Shown here piece after piece: positions 11,467 through 21,376 of a stretch of DNA of 64,000 nt. This DNA comes from Hortaea werneckii (Eukaryota; Ascomycota; Dothideomycetes; Mycosphaerellales; Teratosphaeriaceae), in assembly GCA_037044905.1 (NCBI GenBank), contig JBAOKB010000154.1, forward strand, positions 529,364 through 593,363. Direction: 5' to 3'. The notes beneath the pieces are model-generated. The model did not search any database, was not told the origin of the DNA, and saw only the letters and a list, made by a program, of their open reading frames with translations. Numbering within the stretch: the first letter of the stretch is position 1; every line of letters starts with the position of its first letter. Both the position numbers and the translations under genes were made by a program.

Positions 11467-12879
11467 GTTTTTGGTGTGGGGTGTATTAGAATATTGCGTT
11501 GATGATAATGCTAGTTGTACACCAGAGTACAAGTTTGCTGACAGCAGAACGAGTGACGAGGGATAATTAGGTAGGAAGCCTGCTCGATGGACCGAACGAG
11601 TGGAGATCCAACGAAAGCAAGTGTATTAAAGATGTATGATAAGACGAAGACGAAAGTAAGAAATCGAGAATCTGCGTACCTTATAGACGCGGCCGTTCGC
11701 AGCAGCGGCGTTGTTGATCTGGCTGCATTCCAGCTGTGATGAGCCCGCTTCGCCATAACCCATTCCGTCGCTGGGCAACAAACAGCCGAATGCGGTATGG
11801 TAACAAATGGCGGAGATGAGCTGCGAAATGAGAGCACCGAATGCGCGGTCATTGGTGGCATCGATGCATCTTGGGCGTTGCAGGTGCCGGTTCAATTGAA
11901 TCCCAAGGCCCTATCTCTTGCCTCCTGCCTTATATCAAGTCAGCAGTCCCACGTATCTATCAGGTCTACAGAGAGCGGCCCGTAAGTAGCAACTCGCAAA
12001 GATGCTAAGCGTGAATCAGAAGGTATCTCTTGGACAACCTTGTACTAGTTGACAGCTCCATTCGAGGTTGCTAAAATCTCAGGGGATTCTCATGCCAATG
12101 TCAGGTCGGCTCCCCTTGTCGCACATCTTAACCAGCATGTTAATACACGTAATTATCCAACGACAATTTACAATCGGATCCAGACCGAAGCATTACGCGA
12201 GACCTGGATGATGCTTCCTTCACAATATGTTGTTCAATGCGAACGGGGTCAGGCCAAGCAGCCACACGCGCGAATATGCATAATCGGTGTGCAAGTTAGA
12301 GCTTGCCAGTCCCATCGTAGCTAGCTGTGTTGGCGACGCAAACGTAGCAGAAAGGACGGCAGACACATAGAGGTTACAGTTGGTGATTGGCCGTTCAGTT
12401 CGAGAAAATCTTTGCCATATGTTAGCAGACAAGGCAGGCCAGGCCAGGCAGGCCACGTGGAGCTGACCCAAGGAATCCAGAGACGCTCCGACTGCTATCG
12501 GAAAATTACATGCCACGGAAGAGATGTTGTTTGCGGCGCGCAGGCGTTGCGGCGTGAACTCAGGGGTGTGCCTTAGGCTCTCGACCCGGATGGATGAATC
12601 TATGCCAGCAGATTTACAGCTCCTTTTCCTCTGTTCAGTACGGCATTACAGTTGGGGCGAGTGAAAGGCGGCCTCTCGCAGCTCACAATCGATGAAACGT
12701 CTCGCGTTCGGGACTTTTGTGAGAATTTTGATTCGTGGAATGCTATCGCTGCTACGGCATACTTTTAGTGAAGCCATGACTATTTTGCACTGCCTTCTCA
12801 GTGCTTCTGAACTCATCCACACTGGGAGCATTTACCTCATTCGCGTAACCTCGTCTTCATGATGCCATCAAGACACCGC
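11467..12879. other. Intergenic between enolase 3' end and GPI-protein promoter
   Basis: 1.4 kb. Scattered short frames on both strands show no domain, splice structure or composition typical of coding sequence. A short degenerate AGGCCAGGCCAGGCAGGCCA repeat lies at ~12436-12455. No gene is called. Confidence 0.5.
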
Positions 12880-14245
12880 TTACATGTTAACAGCAGAGCG
12901 GAACTTGCTGCCAGCGTACACAGCGTTCTGGCCGAGCTCCTCCTCGATGCGCAGGATCTGGTTGAGCTTCGCGAGACGCTCAGAGCGTGCCGGTGCACCG
13001 GTCTTGATCTGGCCAGATCGGAGACCAACGACGATGTCGGAGATGGTCACATCCTCGGTCTCACCGCTCCTGTGAGAGACCATGACACCCCAGTCGGCGC
13101 TGAAGGCGTCCTTGGCAGCCTGGATAGCCTCGGTGATGGTACCGATCTGGTTGACCTTGAGCAGAAGAGCGTTGCAGGCCTTGGTCTCAATGGCCTTCTT
13201 GATGAAGGTAGGGTTGGTGACGGTCAAGTCGTCACCAACGATCTGGAAGTCAGAGTTCTTGTAGAAGTAAGACCAGGCCTCCCAGTCCTCCTCAGCGAAT
13301 GGGTCCTCAATGGAGACGATGGGGTACTTGGAAGCAAGGTCCTTGTACTGCTGAGCGAGCTGCTCGTAGGTGACCCACTGGCTCTTGTCAGAGTTCGGGT
13401 TCTTGAAGTCGAGGTCGTACTTCTTCTCTTCGGTCTTGTAGAATTCGGAAGAGGCAACGTCCATGGCAATGTTCATCTTGCCAGTGTAGCCAGCTTGCTC
13501 AATGGCCTCGGTGATCAGGCTGAGAGCCTCATCGGCAGTCTGGATGTCTGGTGCGACACCGCCCTCGTCACCGACGTTGCCAGCGGATTGGCCGTACTTC
13601 TTCTTGGCGAGAGCCTTGAGCTTGGCGTAGACCTCAGCACCCCAGCGCATACCCTCGGTGAAGGTCGGTGCGTCACTAGCAAAAGTCAGCTTGCGTCTGC
13701 CGCGAGTGGAGGAATTTCACATACCTTGGGACAATCATGAACTCCTGGAAGGCCAGACGACCACCGGCGTGCGAGCCACCGTTGAGAACGTTCATGAATG
13801 GAACAGGAAGGACGTATGGCTTCTTGGTGCCAGCGAGGTCGCTGATGTGGGCGTACAGAGGCACACGCTTCTCGGCAGCAGCGGCCTTAGCGATGGCCAT
13901 GGAGACACCAAGGATGGCGTTGGCACCGAGGTTGGTCTTGTTCTGGGTGCCATCGAGCTTGTTCAGGAGGCTGTCGACAGCGGACTGGTCCTTAACGTCG
14001 ACGTTGGCCTTGATGAGCTCAGGGGCGATCTTCTCGTTGACGTTGGCGACGGCCTTGGTGACGCCCTTGCCACCCCACTTGCTCTTGTCGCCGTCCCTCA
14101 GTTCGCAGGCCTCGTGCATACCGGTCGAGGCTCCGGACGGGACAATGGCGCGGTGCAGACCGGTCTCGGTGACGATGTCAACCTCGACGGTCGGGTTACC
14201 GCGGGAGTCGTAGACATAGCGGGCGTGGATCTTGGAGATAGGCAT
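12880..14245 (-). CDS. eno1: Enolase (2-phospho-D-glycerate hydro-lyase)
   Basis: Enolase converts 2-phosphoglycerate to phosphoenolpyruvate in glycolysis, in the cytosol. Exon 1 is 14245-13725, the intron 13724-13676 (49 bp, GTATGT...GCTAG) and exon 2 13675-12880; 438 aa, the usual fungal length. It starts MPISKIHARYVYDSRGNPTVEVD. Conserved sites are the SGASTG loop, the NVGDEGGVAP glutamate, metal ligands in SIEDPFAEEDW and GDDLTVTN, the catalytic lysine in LLLKVNQIGT and SHRSGETED. The frame is intact, unlike several neighbours. The gene is divergent from rpt4 across 650 bp, and a (GA)8 tract lies just upstream of the ATG. Confidence 0.98.
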
Positions 14246-14896
14246 CTTGACTGTGGACGAAGGATGTTAGCGATCTGGTCGCGAGAGAGAGAGAGAGAGG
14301 CAAGGTGACCCTGTAAGTAGTCGACGGAGGGTCGGGTTCAACGTGATGGGAGGCCGTCGCCCTTCCGACTCTCGCCGCAAGTGACTCTAATGGCGTGGTC
14401 GGGGACGTGGAGCTCCATTCGCACTTGTGTGTAGCGTGTGGGCGGGGCGAGACATACCGTATGCTCTTCTGTGTGACTTAAGGTGTTGCTACTGTGTCTG
14501 TGTAGTCGAATGGATGGGTCAGTCAGCAGCTTTGTGAGTGACGAGGGGCTTAGAAAAAAGCGATGTTGCCCAACAACAACCAACGATGCCGGCCCCGCCA
14601 TCAGACCTGCCCCGCCATCGAAACAGGGCCGAATCAGTGTCGGCCTGAGGCTCTGCGGGTGATGTTCGGCTTGTCAGCGCCCGGGCCGTGTCGGCGGTCG
14701 GCGGGTGAGCTGGATGGAGGATGCCTCATGCGTGCCTGCGATGATGAACATCATAAACCCGGCATCGTCAACCTTCCAACGCCATCAACTACCTCCATCC
14801 CATCTGCCAGCGCAACGGTTATAGCTTACGAAACTCGGTCACGACATACCTCATTCAGTGCGCACCACCAAACTACACCGGAACGAGGCGCCGAGG
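14246..14896. other. Shared divergent promoter of enolase and rpt4
   Basis: 650 bp between two divergent ATGs. Apart from the CT tract next to enolase, no clear element was recognised. A proteasome-type PACE box was looked for by eye and not found. Confidence 0.5.
14283..14299 (-). promoter_or_regulatory. CT-rich tract upstream of enolase ATG
   Basis: A (GA)8 run, which reads (CT)n on the enolase strand, ends about 37 bp before the ATG. Pyrimidine-rich tracts at this position are typical of highly expressed fungal glycolytic genes. Confidence 0.4.
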
Positions 14897-16260
14897 ATGG
14901 CGGATGATGCAGAGCGCCAGCACGCGCTGGAGGAGTACAAGAACAAGCTGTTAGAGTCAAGAGAATGGGAGGCAAAGCTGAAGGCGCTGCGGCAAGAGAT
15001 CAAGGGTCAACAGCATGACTTTGACGTGTCAGAGGAGAACATCAAGGCCTTGCAGAGTGTTGGCCAGATCATCGGTGAGGTGCTGAAGCAACTGGATGAG
15101 GAGAGATGTAAGTGGAAAGCCATCCTTGAGGAACGATACCAAAATCCGAGTGCAAAGATACTGATTCGCTGCAAAAGTTATCGTCAAAGCATCATCGGGT
15201 CCTCGCTACGTGGTCGGTTGCCGATCAAAGGTCGAGAAGGCAAAGCTGAAGCAGGGCGTGCGTGTGGCGCTCGACATGACCACACTCACAATCATGCGCA
15301 TGCTGCCTCGCGAAGTCGATCCGCTTGTATACAACATGTCACTGGAAGATCCCGCGGGTGTATCATTCGCTGGTATAGGAGGTCTAAACGACCAGATCAG
15401 AGAGCTGAGAGAGGTCATCGAATTGCCCTTGAAGAACCCGGAGCTGTTCCAGCGGGTGGGCATCAAGCCTCCCAAGGGTGTATTGCTGTATGGGCCGCCT
15501 GGTACCGGCAAGACTCTGCTTGCGCGTGCAGTGGCTTCGTCACTGGAGACCAATTTCTTGAAGGGTAAGCTCGACTTTCCAAACGCCATGCGACCTTTGC
15601 TAATCGAGTAAAACAGTTGTATCATCCGCCATCGTAGACAAGTACATCGGCGAGTCCGCTCGATTGATCCGCGAAATGTTCGGTTACGCCCGTGAGCACG
15701 AGCCCTGTATCATCTTTATGGACGAAATCGATGCCATTGGTGGACGGCGATTCAGCGAGGGTACTAGTGCAGACCGTGAAATCCAAAGAACATTGATGGA
15801 GCTGCTGAACCAGCTGGACGGTTTCGATTACCTCGGCAAGACGAAGATCATCATGGCAACAAACAGACCCGACACTCTGGATCCGGCTCTGCTGAGAGCG
15901 GGTCGGTTAGACAGGAAGATTGAGATCCCTCTGCCGAATGAGGTGGGGCGTCTCGAGGTGCTGAAGATCCATTCTGCGGGTGTCCAGAAGGAAGGCGAGA
16001 TTGATTTCGAGTCCGTGGTCAAGATGTCAGACGGCCTCAACGGTGCGGATCTTCGAAACGTTATCACTGAAGCCGGACTCTTTGCCATTAAGGACTACCG
16101 AGACGCTATCAACCAGGACGACTTCAACAGGGCGGTCAGAAAGGTTGCAGAGAGCAAGAAGCTTGAGGGCAAGATTGAGTAAGTCAAGAACTCATCGAGT
16201 TTGAACTTGGATTGCGATATGCTAACCTCCATCTTCTAATTTAGGTACCAGAAGTTGTAG
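14897..16260 (+). CDS. rpt4: 26S proteasome regulatory ATPase subunit Rpt4
   Basis: One of six AAA+ ATPases in the proteasome base that unfold substrates. Exons are 14897-15107, 15178-15564, 15617-16178 and 16245-16260. Introns are 70, 52 and 66 bp with good donors (GTAAGT, GTAAGC, GTAAGT); the last has a GCTAAC branch point. The product is 391 aa. An N-terminal coiled coil precedes SVGQIIGEVLKQLDEER, then the OB region, Walker A GPPGTGKT, Walker B CIIFMDEIDAIGGRR, and the second-region-of-homology arginines in TLMELLNQLDGF...TNRPDTLDPALLRAGRLDR. The Rpt4 type is supported by DPLVYNMSLEDPAG...GLNDQIRELREVIELPL and the KLEYQKL-like end. The last coding exon supplies only five codons and the stop. 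All frames are intact. Confidence 0.97.
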
Positions 16261-16492
16261 AATTAGATGGGCTCGAAGAGCATTAATGCGGCATAGGACC
16301 GAGCACAAGGAGCGTTGAAGCAAGTAGAAGACGCCTTGCTTCCGCGTGCCCGCCAAACTGAGCATAAGGTTGAGTTTCACGCTCTCTGAAATGACGAGTG
16401 CATGTAGCGTGGCGTTCTTGGAAGGAGAATACCATCCGGCTCAAACCAAGCTGGTCACTGTACTATACCACTACGAAGATTCTAAAGCCGTC

Positions 16493-17261
16493 TCACTTGT
16501 CCATCTCAGGCCGCTCATAGGCTAAAATGCTAAGCTGTGATGCAAATTGGCCTGAATCTGCGACAGCAAAGTCTGCCAATCTCAGCTCCACCTCACCAAA
16601 GAAATTGACACCTGCATCGGTCATACGGAAGCCGACGCTCTTGAATAGATGAATGCTCCCCTCATTTGCCTGGTTGATCCTAACTCGAAGATACGCCAGC
16701 TTCTTCGGCCACCGTATAGTATTTGTGACGACTTGTACGCCGGTCCGTACCCCTTCAGACTCGATCCCCATGTACTGTGCGTATATCGAAGCCCAGTTGT
16801 AGAGAATGTATCGCAAGAAAGCCAATAACGCCGCACGCCCGTACCCTTCACGTCTACGATTGGGATTGGCAATCATCAGCTCGAGCTCGCCTACTGCGCT
16901 CCCAGCTTCAAACCCCTGCGCGCTATCATTGCCATCGTCGTCGACCTCGTCTCCGGGCGGGAAGAGAAATAGATTGATATCGCCGATCATTTGCTGCGGT
17001 GTATCAGCAACGCCTCCCCGCACAATGTCGACAGGAGACTCCGGAGGTGAGCAGATGATAAAGGTAAGTTTATCGCTGTCTTCCCGCCATGACCGCTGCA
17101 TTGAATACTCCTCCTCGATGGTCAAGGGCTCCGATGCGGTGGCGGCCTGCAGGTCGGGGTCCTGCATCCACTCGTGATATGTCTGCACATGGTGGCTGCT
17201 ATACGGCACCAAAAGCGTCTTTGGCGCGGCAAGAGCGATATGCTCGTTGACACGCACGCAT
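16493..17261 (-). CDS. NAT9-like GNAT N-acetyltransferase, start region disturbed
   Basis: ~255 aa, matching N-acetyltransferase 9: an N-terminal LLVPYSSHHVQTYHEWMQDP and LTIEEEYSMQRSWREDSDKLTFI, an IGDINLF strand, the GNAT acetyl-CoA region around NPNRRREGYGRAALLAFLRY, and SIHLFKSVGF near the end. The family starts M-R-[VL]-N. Here the minus strand reads ATGCGT GCGT GTCAAC, so the only nearby ATG (17261-17259) is separated from the rest by an apparent tandem GCGT duplication of 4 bp. Without it, ATG CGT GTC AAC would be restored. The in-frame sequence otherwise starts at a GTG (17257), with a stop upstream and no ATG. An upstream exon is possible but none was found. It converges with rpt4. 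Confidence 0.85.
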
Positions 17262-17609
17262 CTCGTGTGATTGAAGATTGTGATATTTGTGGTGTTGATC
17301 TATTCACCCAGAAGACAAGACCCGGCGGAGTTACAGTTTGAATGGCGATACCAACCAGTCGACAATCGTTTTCGAACCCTTCGTAACATCCAGCTTAAGA
17401 TGATGGCAGAGTGAGTAGCATCTGCCAGCAATACCCAGAAAAGTTTGCGTAGAGGTGAAGTTCAAGTCGTCGGGGTGGCTTCGGCCCGCATGTGCCGACG
17501 ATGAAGTCCATCATTGATCCATTCCATCTTCCATGTTCTTATAGTCCCCAAGGCTTGGCTCGGAACCTTTACAACCAGAAATTGTACGCGCGTGATTGTG
17601 GCCATCGGG
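17262..17609. other. Divergent promoter of NAT9-like and SDR genes
   Basis: About 350 bp between divergent starts. No specific element was recognised. Confidence 0.4.
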
Positions 17610-18754
17610 ATGTCCTCCAAGGATGATGTACAAATACTGGTAACTGGAGGAAGTGGTTTCCTTGGCCGTGGCATTGTGGCGGCGCTCCATGCAGGACATC
17701 CTACATGGCGGATATCCGTACTCGACCGGACGGCACCGGATGCACAAACCTTGAGCAGCTGGATCATTATTTCGAGACCGACATCACTTCCAAAGAGAGC
17801 GTCAGTCGTGCATTCGAAAAATATACGCCGGACCTAGTGGTTCACACTGCTGGAATCGTTCCCGCCAGACAGTTCCGCTACAGCACGAAAAACCAAGACT
17901 GGGAGCATGTCAAGTCCATCAACTATGATGGTACTCGGAACGTGTTGGACGCTGCACTTTCCATTGGCTGCAAACACTTCGTCTACACTTCCAGTTGCAC
18001 GGCCGCCATCGATGATCTGGAGCACGATTACTACTACATGAATGAGTCTGTCCGCATTGACCTAGCAACCCTTCACTATGGCAAATCCAAAGGCATGGCT
18101 GAGCAATATGTCCTGGACCCCCGCCATGCGGAGAAAGGTCTCAAGGCCTGCGCTTTACGCCCGTGCACCATCATTGGGCCCGGCGATGTCGCCGTTATCA
18201 GCCTTATCCATGACCTGATAGCCAAGAACGAGACCTACTTTATCGTAGGCGATGGCGACAACATCTACGACTTCATGTACATCTCAAACGCGGTTGATGC
18301 CCACGTTCTCGCCATCGAAAATCTGCTCACAAGCAAGACCGCTGCCGGCGAAGCCTTTTTCATTAGCAACCAGGAGCCAGTGTATTTTTGGGATTTCTTT
18401 GCGTATATCTGGGCGCAGTTTGGGCACGTTCCTCGCTTCCGGGTGCGGATACCGCAGAGTATTGCTTGGTTCGCTGCGCTGTTTGCTGAAGTGTACACTT
18501 GGATTACTGGTGCAGCGCCTACGCTTGACACCGGGAGCGTGAAAGACGGAATCAGGACGCAGTATTCGAATAATGATAAAGCCAGACGCATTCTGGGCTA
18601 TGTCCCTCGAGTAGGGATCGCCGAAGGCGTTCGGCTTGCATGCGAGGTTTGTTTCAATTCTCACGAACTTGAGATCAAGACTGACACACCACAGGATTAC
18701 AAGAAGCATCTGAAGCAGAAGGAAACTGGCAACCTCCAGAATGGCAAGCAATAA
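17610..18754 (+). CDS. Extended SDR, 3-beta-HSD/C-3 sterol dehydrogenase (Erg26)-like, with one frameshift
   Basis: An NAD(P)-dependent epimerase/dehydrogenase of the 3-beta-hydroxysteroid dehydrogenase/isomerase family. The start at 17610 gives MSSKDDVQILVTGGSGFLG, with the TGGxGxxG nucleotide-binding loop. DLVVHTAGIVP and YTSSCTAAID follow, and the catalytic Tyr-Lys pair in LHYGKSKG. ALRPCTIIGPGD and GDGDNIYDFMYISNAVDAHV are typical of the family. An in-frame 48-bp intron (18647-18694, GTTTGT...CCACAG) is likely, since removing it joins RLACE to DYKKHL as in relatives. The frame changes between 17736 and 17750 (VLDRTAPDA to NLEQLDHYFETDIT). One base seems missing, because the join is continuous in the family. 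The substrate is unproven, and true Erg26 function is not shown. It converges with the downstream dehydrogenase. Confidence 0.85.
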
Positions 18755-18779
18755 GCTTAGCTCCAAGTGCTATTTGTGT

Positions 18780-19864
18780 TCATATGCGAACAACAACTTT
18801 TCCAGGAGTAGCAAGCTCCACAAGAGCTTGTAGAGCCTTGTCTGCCTCCTCAAATTCAAAAGTCTGAGCTATCTGAGGGTGCAGCTGGTGCTTCTCCATG
18901 AAATGAGCGAGCCCAGCCAGATGACCTCTGCTGCCGGCGCCTAGCTGCCCTTGAAGGTTTTTAGCACCAAACAAAACATCTGGCATGATGTCCACTTTCA
19001 GATTTGGGTCCTCAGACAGCAGTCCCACACTGACCACCGCGCCACCGTATCGAGTCACCTTGATAGATTGTTCGATAGATTCTGCGCCAACGACATCGAC
19101 AACGACATCCACGCCTTTGCCTTCCCTGTAACTTTCAGCACTTCTGGAGCCCATTCGGGCGTCTGACGATAGTTAATGAGGTGTTTAGCACCAAGGCTCT
19201 TCACCACTGCAAGTTTTTCATCGGAGGAAGATGTGGCAATAACAGTCGCACCAACCGCGGAGGCGATCTGTTCAAGTATTAGCTACAGCCTGCAAGCATT
19301 TCCATTAGGATCGACAAACCTGTATGGCGTAGCAGCTAACGCCTCCAGTAACTTGGAAAGCACCCTCATGCCGGGCTGTAATTGTACAGGTCCGTGGAAT
19401 AGAGCACGATATGCGGCCACGCCCGCGCAGAAGAGCGTACAAGCTTCCTCCATGGACAAGCTCTCCGGTGCTGCAATGACCCGGTCATCGTCCCAAATAG
19501 CATATCGACGCAACGTGCCATCAACACTACCTGCCCCCGCGCAGCTAGCAAGCTGAAAATCGGGGGCATCAGTCCCGCTGATCCAAGATGTCCCGTGGAG
19601 TACTACTCGGTCGCCCTTCTTCCATGCAGAGCCGGGACCGCTTTCCTCAACCACGCCTGCTCCGTCGATACAAGGAACAAGCCTAGGCTTCGTCGCAATC
19701 GGATAGTGCGGATCATGATTGGCGACAAGTCTATCCTTGTAGTTCAAGGCTGCGGCGTGCAAGCGTATTAGGATCTGCTTGTCGCCTGGCTTAGGCAAGG
19801 GCTCGCCGAGATCAACGAGGTGCAATTTGCCTGGAGAAGGGACTTGCCATGCTTGATTGGCCAT
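18780..19864 (-). CDS. Zinc-type alcohol dehydrogenase/quinone oxidoreductase (MDR superfamily), with two frameshifts
   Basis: The ATG chosen is 19864 (MANQAWQVPSPGKLHL); upstream in-frame codons look non-coding. Exon 1 is 19864-19320, the intron 19319-19268 (52 bp, GTTTGT...GAACAG) and exon 2 19267-18780; ~360 aa. An MDR fold is visible: an N-terminal GroES-like domain with LHAAALNYKDRL and VPCIDGAGVV, GDRVVLHG, then the Rossmann part with VTGGVSCYAIQ, ATVIATSSSDEKLAVVKSLGA and GVDVVVDVVG. The lack of structural zinc cysteines fits the quinone-oxidoreductase-like branch. Two single-base losses are inferred: one T (minus strand) in the run at 19357-19359 (GMRVL to FQVTGG) and one A in the run at 19116-19118 (VTGKAK to GVDVVV). 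Restoring one base in each gives continuous family sequence. Confidence 0.83.
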
Positions 19865-20256
19865 GTTTGTAAATGAGAGGACTGCGAGGTATCCTTGAAC
19901 TCCAAATACTGATCGACCTCTCTTCATAAATACTATTTGTTTCGATGTACATGGTACATAGTACTAGTACTTGCTGGCTCCTGACTAAACCGACCGGGTC
20001 GAATGTTTGCTTTATCTCCGTCGAACTATATTACATATGCAGTTCACATTATCAATCGAGATGGCTTCCAGATAATCCAACTGCGCGCATCTCCAAGCGA
20101 CGGTGGCCTTGCTCGATCCCTCGTGCTGCCATTACAAGTTTATAAGTCTGATCTGTGCAGTTGTACACATGCTTCTCAGGCTGAAGCGATCCTTTCGCAG
20201 CATCCTCCGTGCTCTCACACGATGCAATAACCCGCTTGCAAAGACTGCATTTGAAA
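19865..20256. other. Intergenic, dehydrogenase promoter
   Basis: About 390 bp between minus-strand genes. Small overlapping frames only; no gene is called. Confidence 0.4.
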
Positions 20257-21024
20257 TCAGCGAGCACCCACAGCACTCTTCATGTTCTCCAAATTCAGCT
20301 GTCCTTTCCGCCCCCATCCTTTCTGCCCAGACGGCACGGTCGGCCTAAAATCCTCATACATCTTGAACGCCTCGCGATCTAACTCGCTCTCCCTTCCCTT
20401 CCAAGACCCCAGAGCATCCTGGAAAGCCCTTTTCGCCATCTCATACTGATCGTGGCCGAACTTCTTGCTCAAAGCACTCTCATTGCCAACCTTGGGCTTG
20501 TCGCCCACGAGAGCCTGACCGTTCTTCAAGTGGAGATGGAAACCCATCACCTCGACGTCTTCTAGTGGCTCGTTTTCAGCTTTTTGCTGTCGCTCGCGCC
20601 TTCGTTCTTCGGCTTTGCTGGGATCTGGTTTCTCCATTGTTCCGATCGAGCGGCCTTTCGCCACTGCTGTTATGGTGGATATGGCACTACCGACACTGAG
20701 GCAGGTTTCCCATGCAATGGAGGGATAGATGAGTTTGGTTACGCAGGAGGCCCATAGCTCGAGCACAGGCGCGCGGTTGATGGTGATGGCGACTTGGCCA
20801 TCGTCGTCGTCGTTGTCATGCCGAGTGCGGTCTTTGTCTGGACTGGCAGATTTGTTTCCTCCTGCTGCGAATGATCGTTTTTGCCTTTTTGCTTCTTCGA
20901 GGCATTGGTACTGACGTGTAGCGATTTACGCTTACGGGAGTCATTGGGACCTTGTCGCTGGTTTCTGTACCTTTGATTTCTTCGAGTTTAGGTTGCTGGT
21001 CGCACTTCTTGTAATGGCTGGCAT
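20257..21024 (-). CDS. Conserved uncharacterised protein, family I recall in bacteria and fungi
   Basis: Exon 1 is 21024-20971 (18 codons, MPAITRSATS...KSK), the intron 20970-20911 (60 bp, GTACAG...CGTCAG) and exon 2 20910-20257; 235 aa. The N-terminus is basic and Lys-rich (KRQKRS), like a nuclear signal. The conserved core starts AITINRAPVLELWASCVTK, continues with ETCLSVGSAISTITAVAKGR and a predicted helical middle, and ends YEDFRPTVPSGQKGWGRKG. I recall a bacterial/fungal family with INRAPVLTLWAAVVAE...KAVAGLNA.SKG...FRPxVPxGxxGWG, of unknown function. The apparent frame change near 20940 is fully explained by the intron, so this gene is intact. Confidence 0.7.
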
Positions 21025-21376
21025 GTCCACAATTTTACCATCAATGCACGTGACAATGTTGAACAACGTGTTTCTGCAATGGCAAATTGTGAACTGACAG
21101 TGGTGTAGCAGACCACGGAATGCAGATGACGCGATGGCTGACTTGTTGTGATGGGTTTTCGATGCCACCAACGTACACCCGCTGACGGCTGAGAGTTTGG
21201 TCCTGGTGGCATCAAGGAAAAGGTCTCTGAAAGAGGCTCGAAGAGCAAACTATACATTAGCATTTGGAATACGAGTTATGCTTAATGGGTATCAAGTATA
21301 AGATACTGAACCGAATCTTCCCGCTTCAATAAATCACTCCCACATCTGCCTCTCAACAAACCCCTCGCTATGCAAA
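21025..21376. other. Intergenic between Mug190-like 3' end and uncharacterised gene promoter
   Basis: About 350 bp. Nothing notable was seen. Confidence 0.4.

Noticed and set aside
12859..14308. Long plus-strand frames opposite enolase (293 and 216 codons)
   Set aside because: Antisense of a highly codon-biased gene. No domain.
20820..20980. Apparent double frameshift in the 20.3-21.0 kb gene
   Set aside because: A 60-bp GT-AG intron (20970-20911) joins exon 1 to the main frame in phase, so no lesion is needed.
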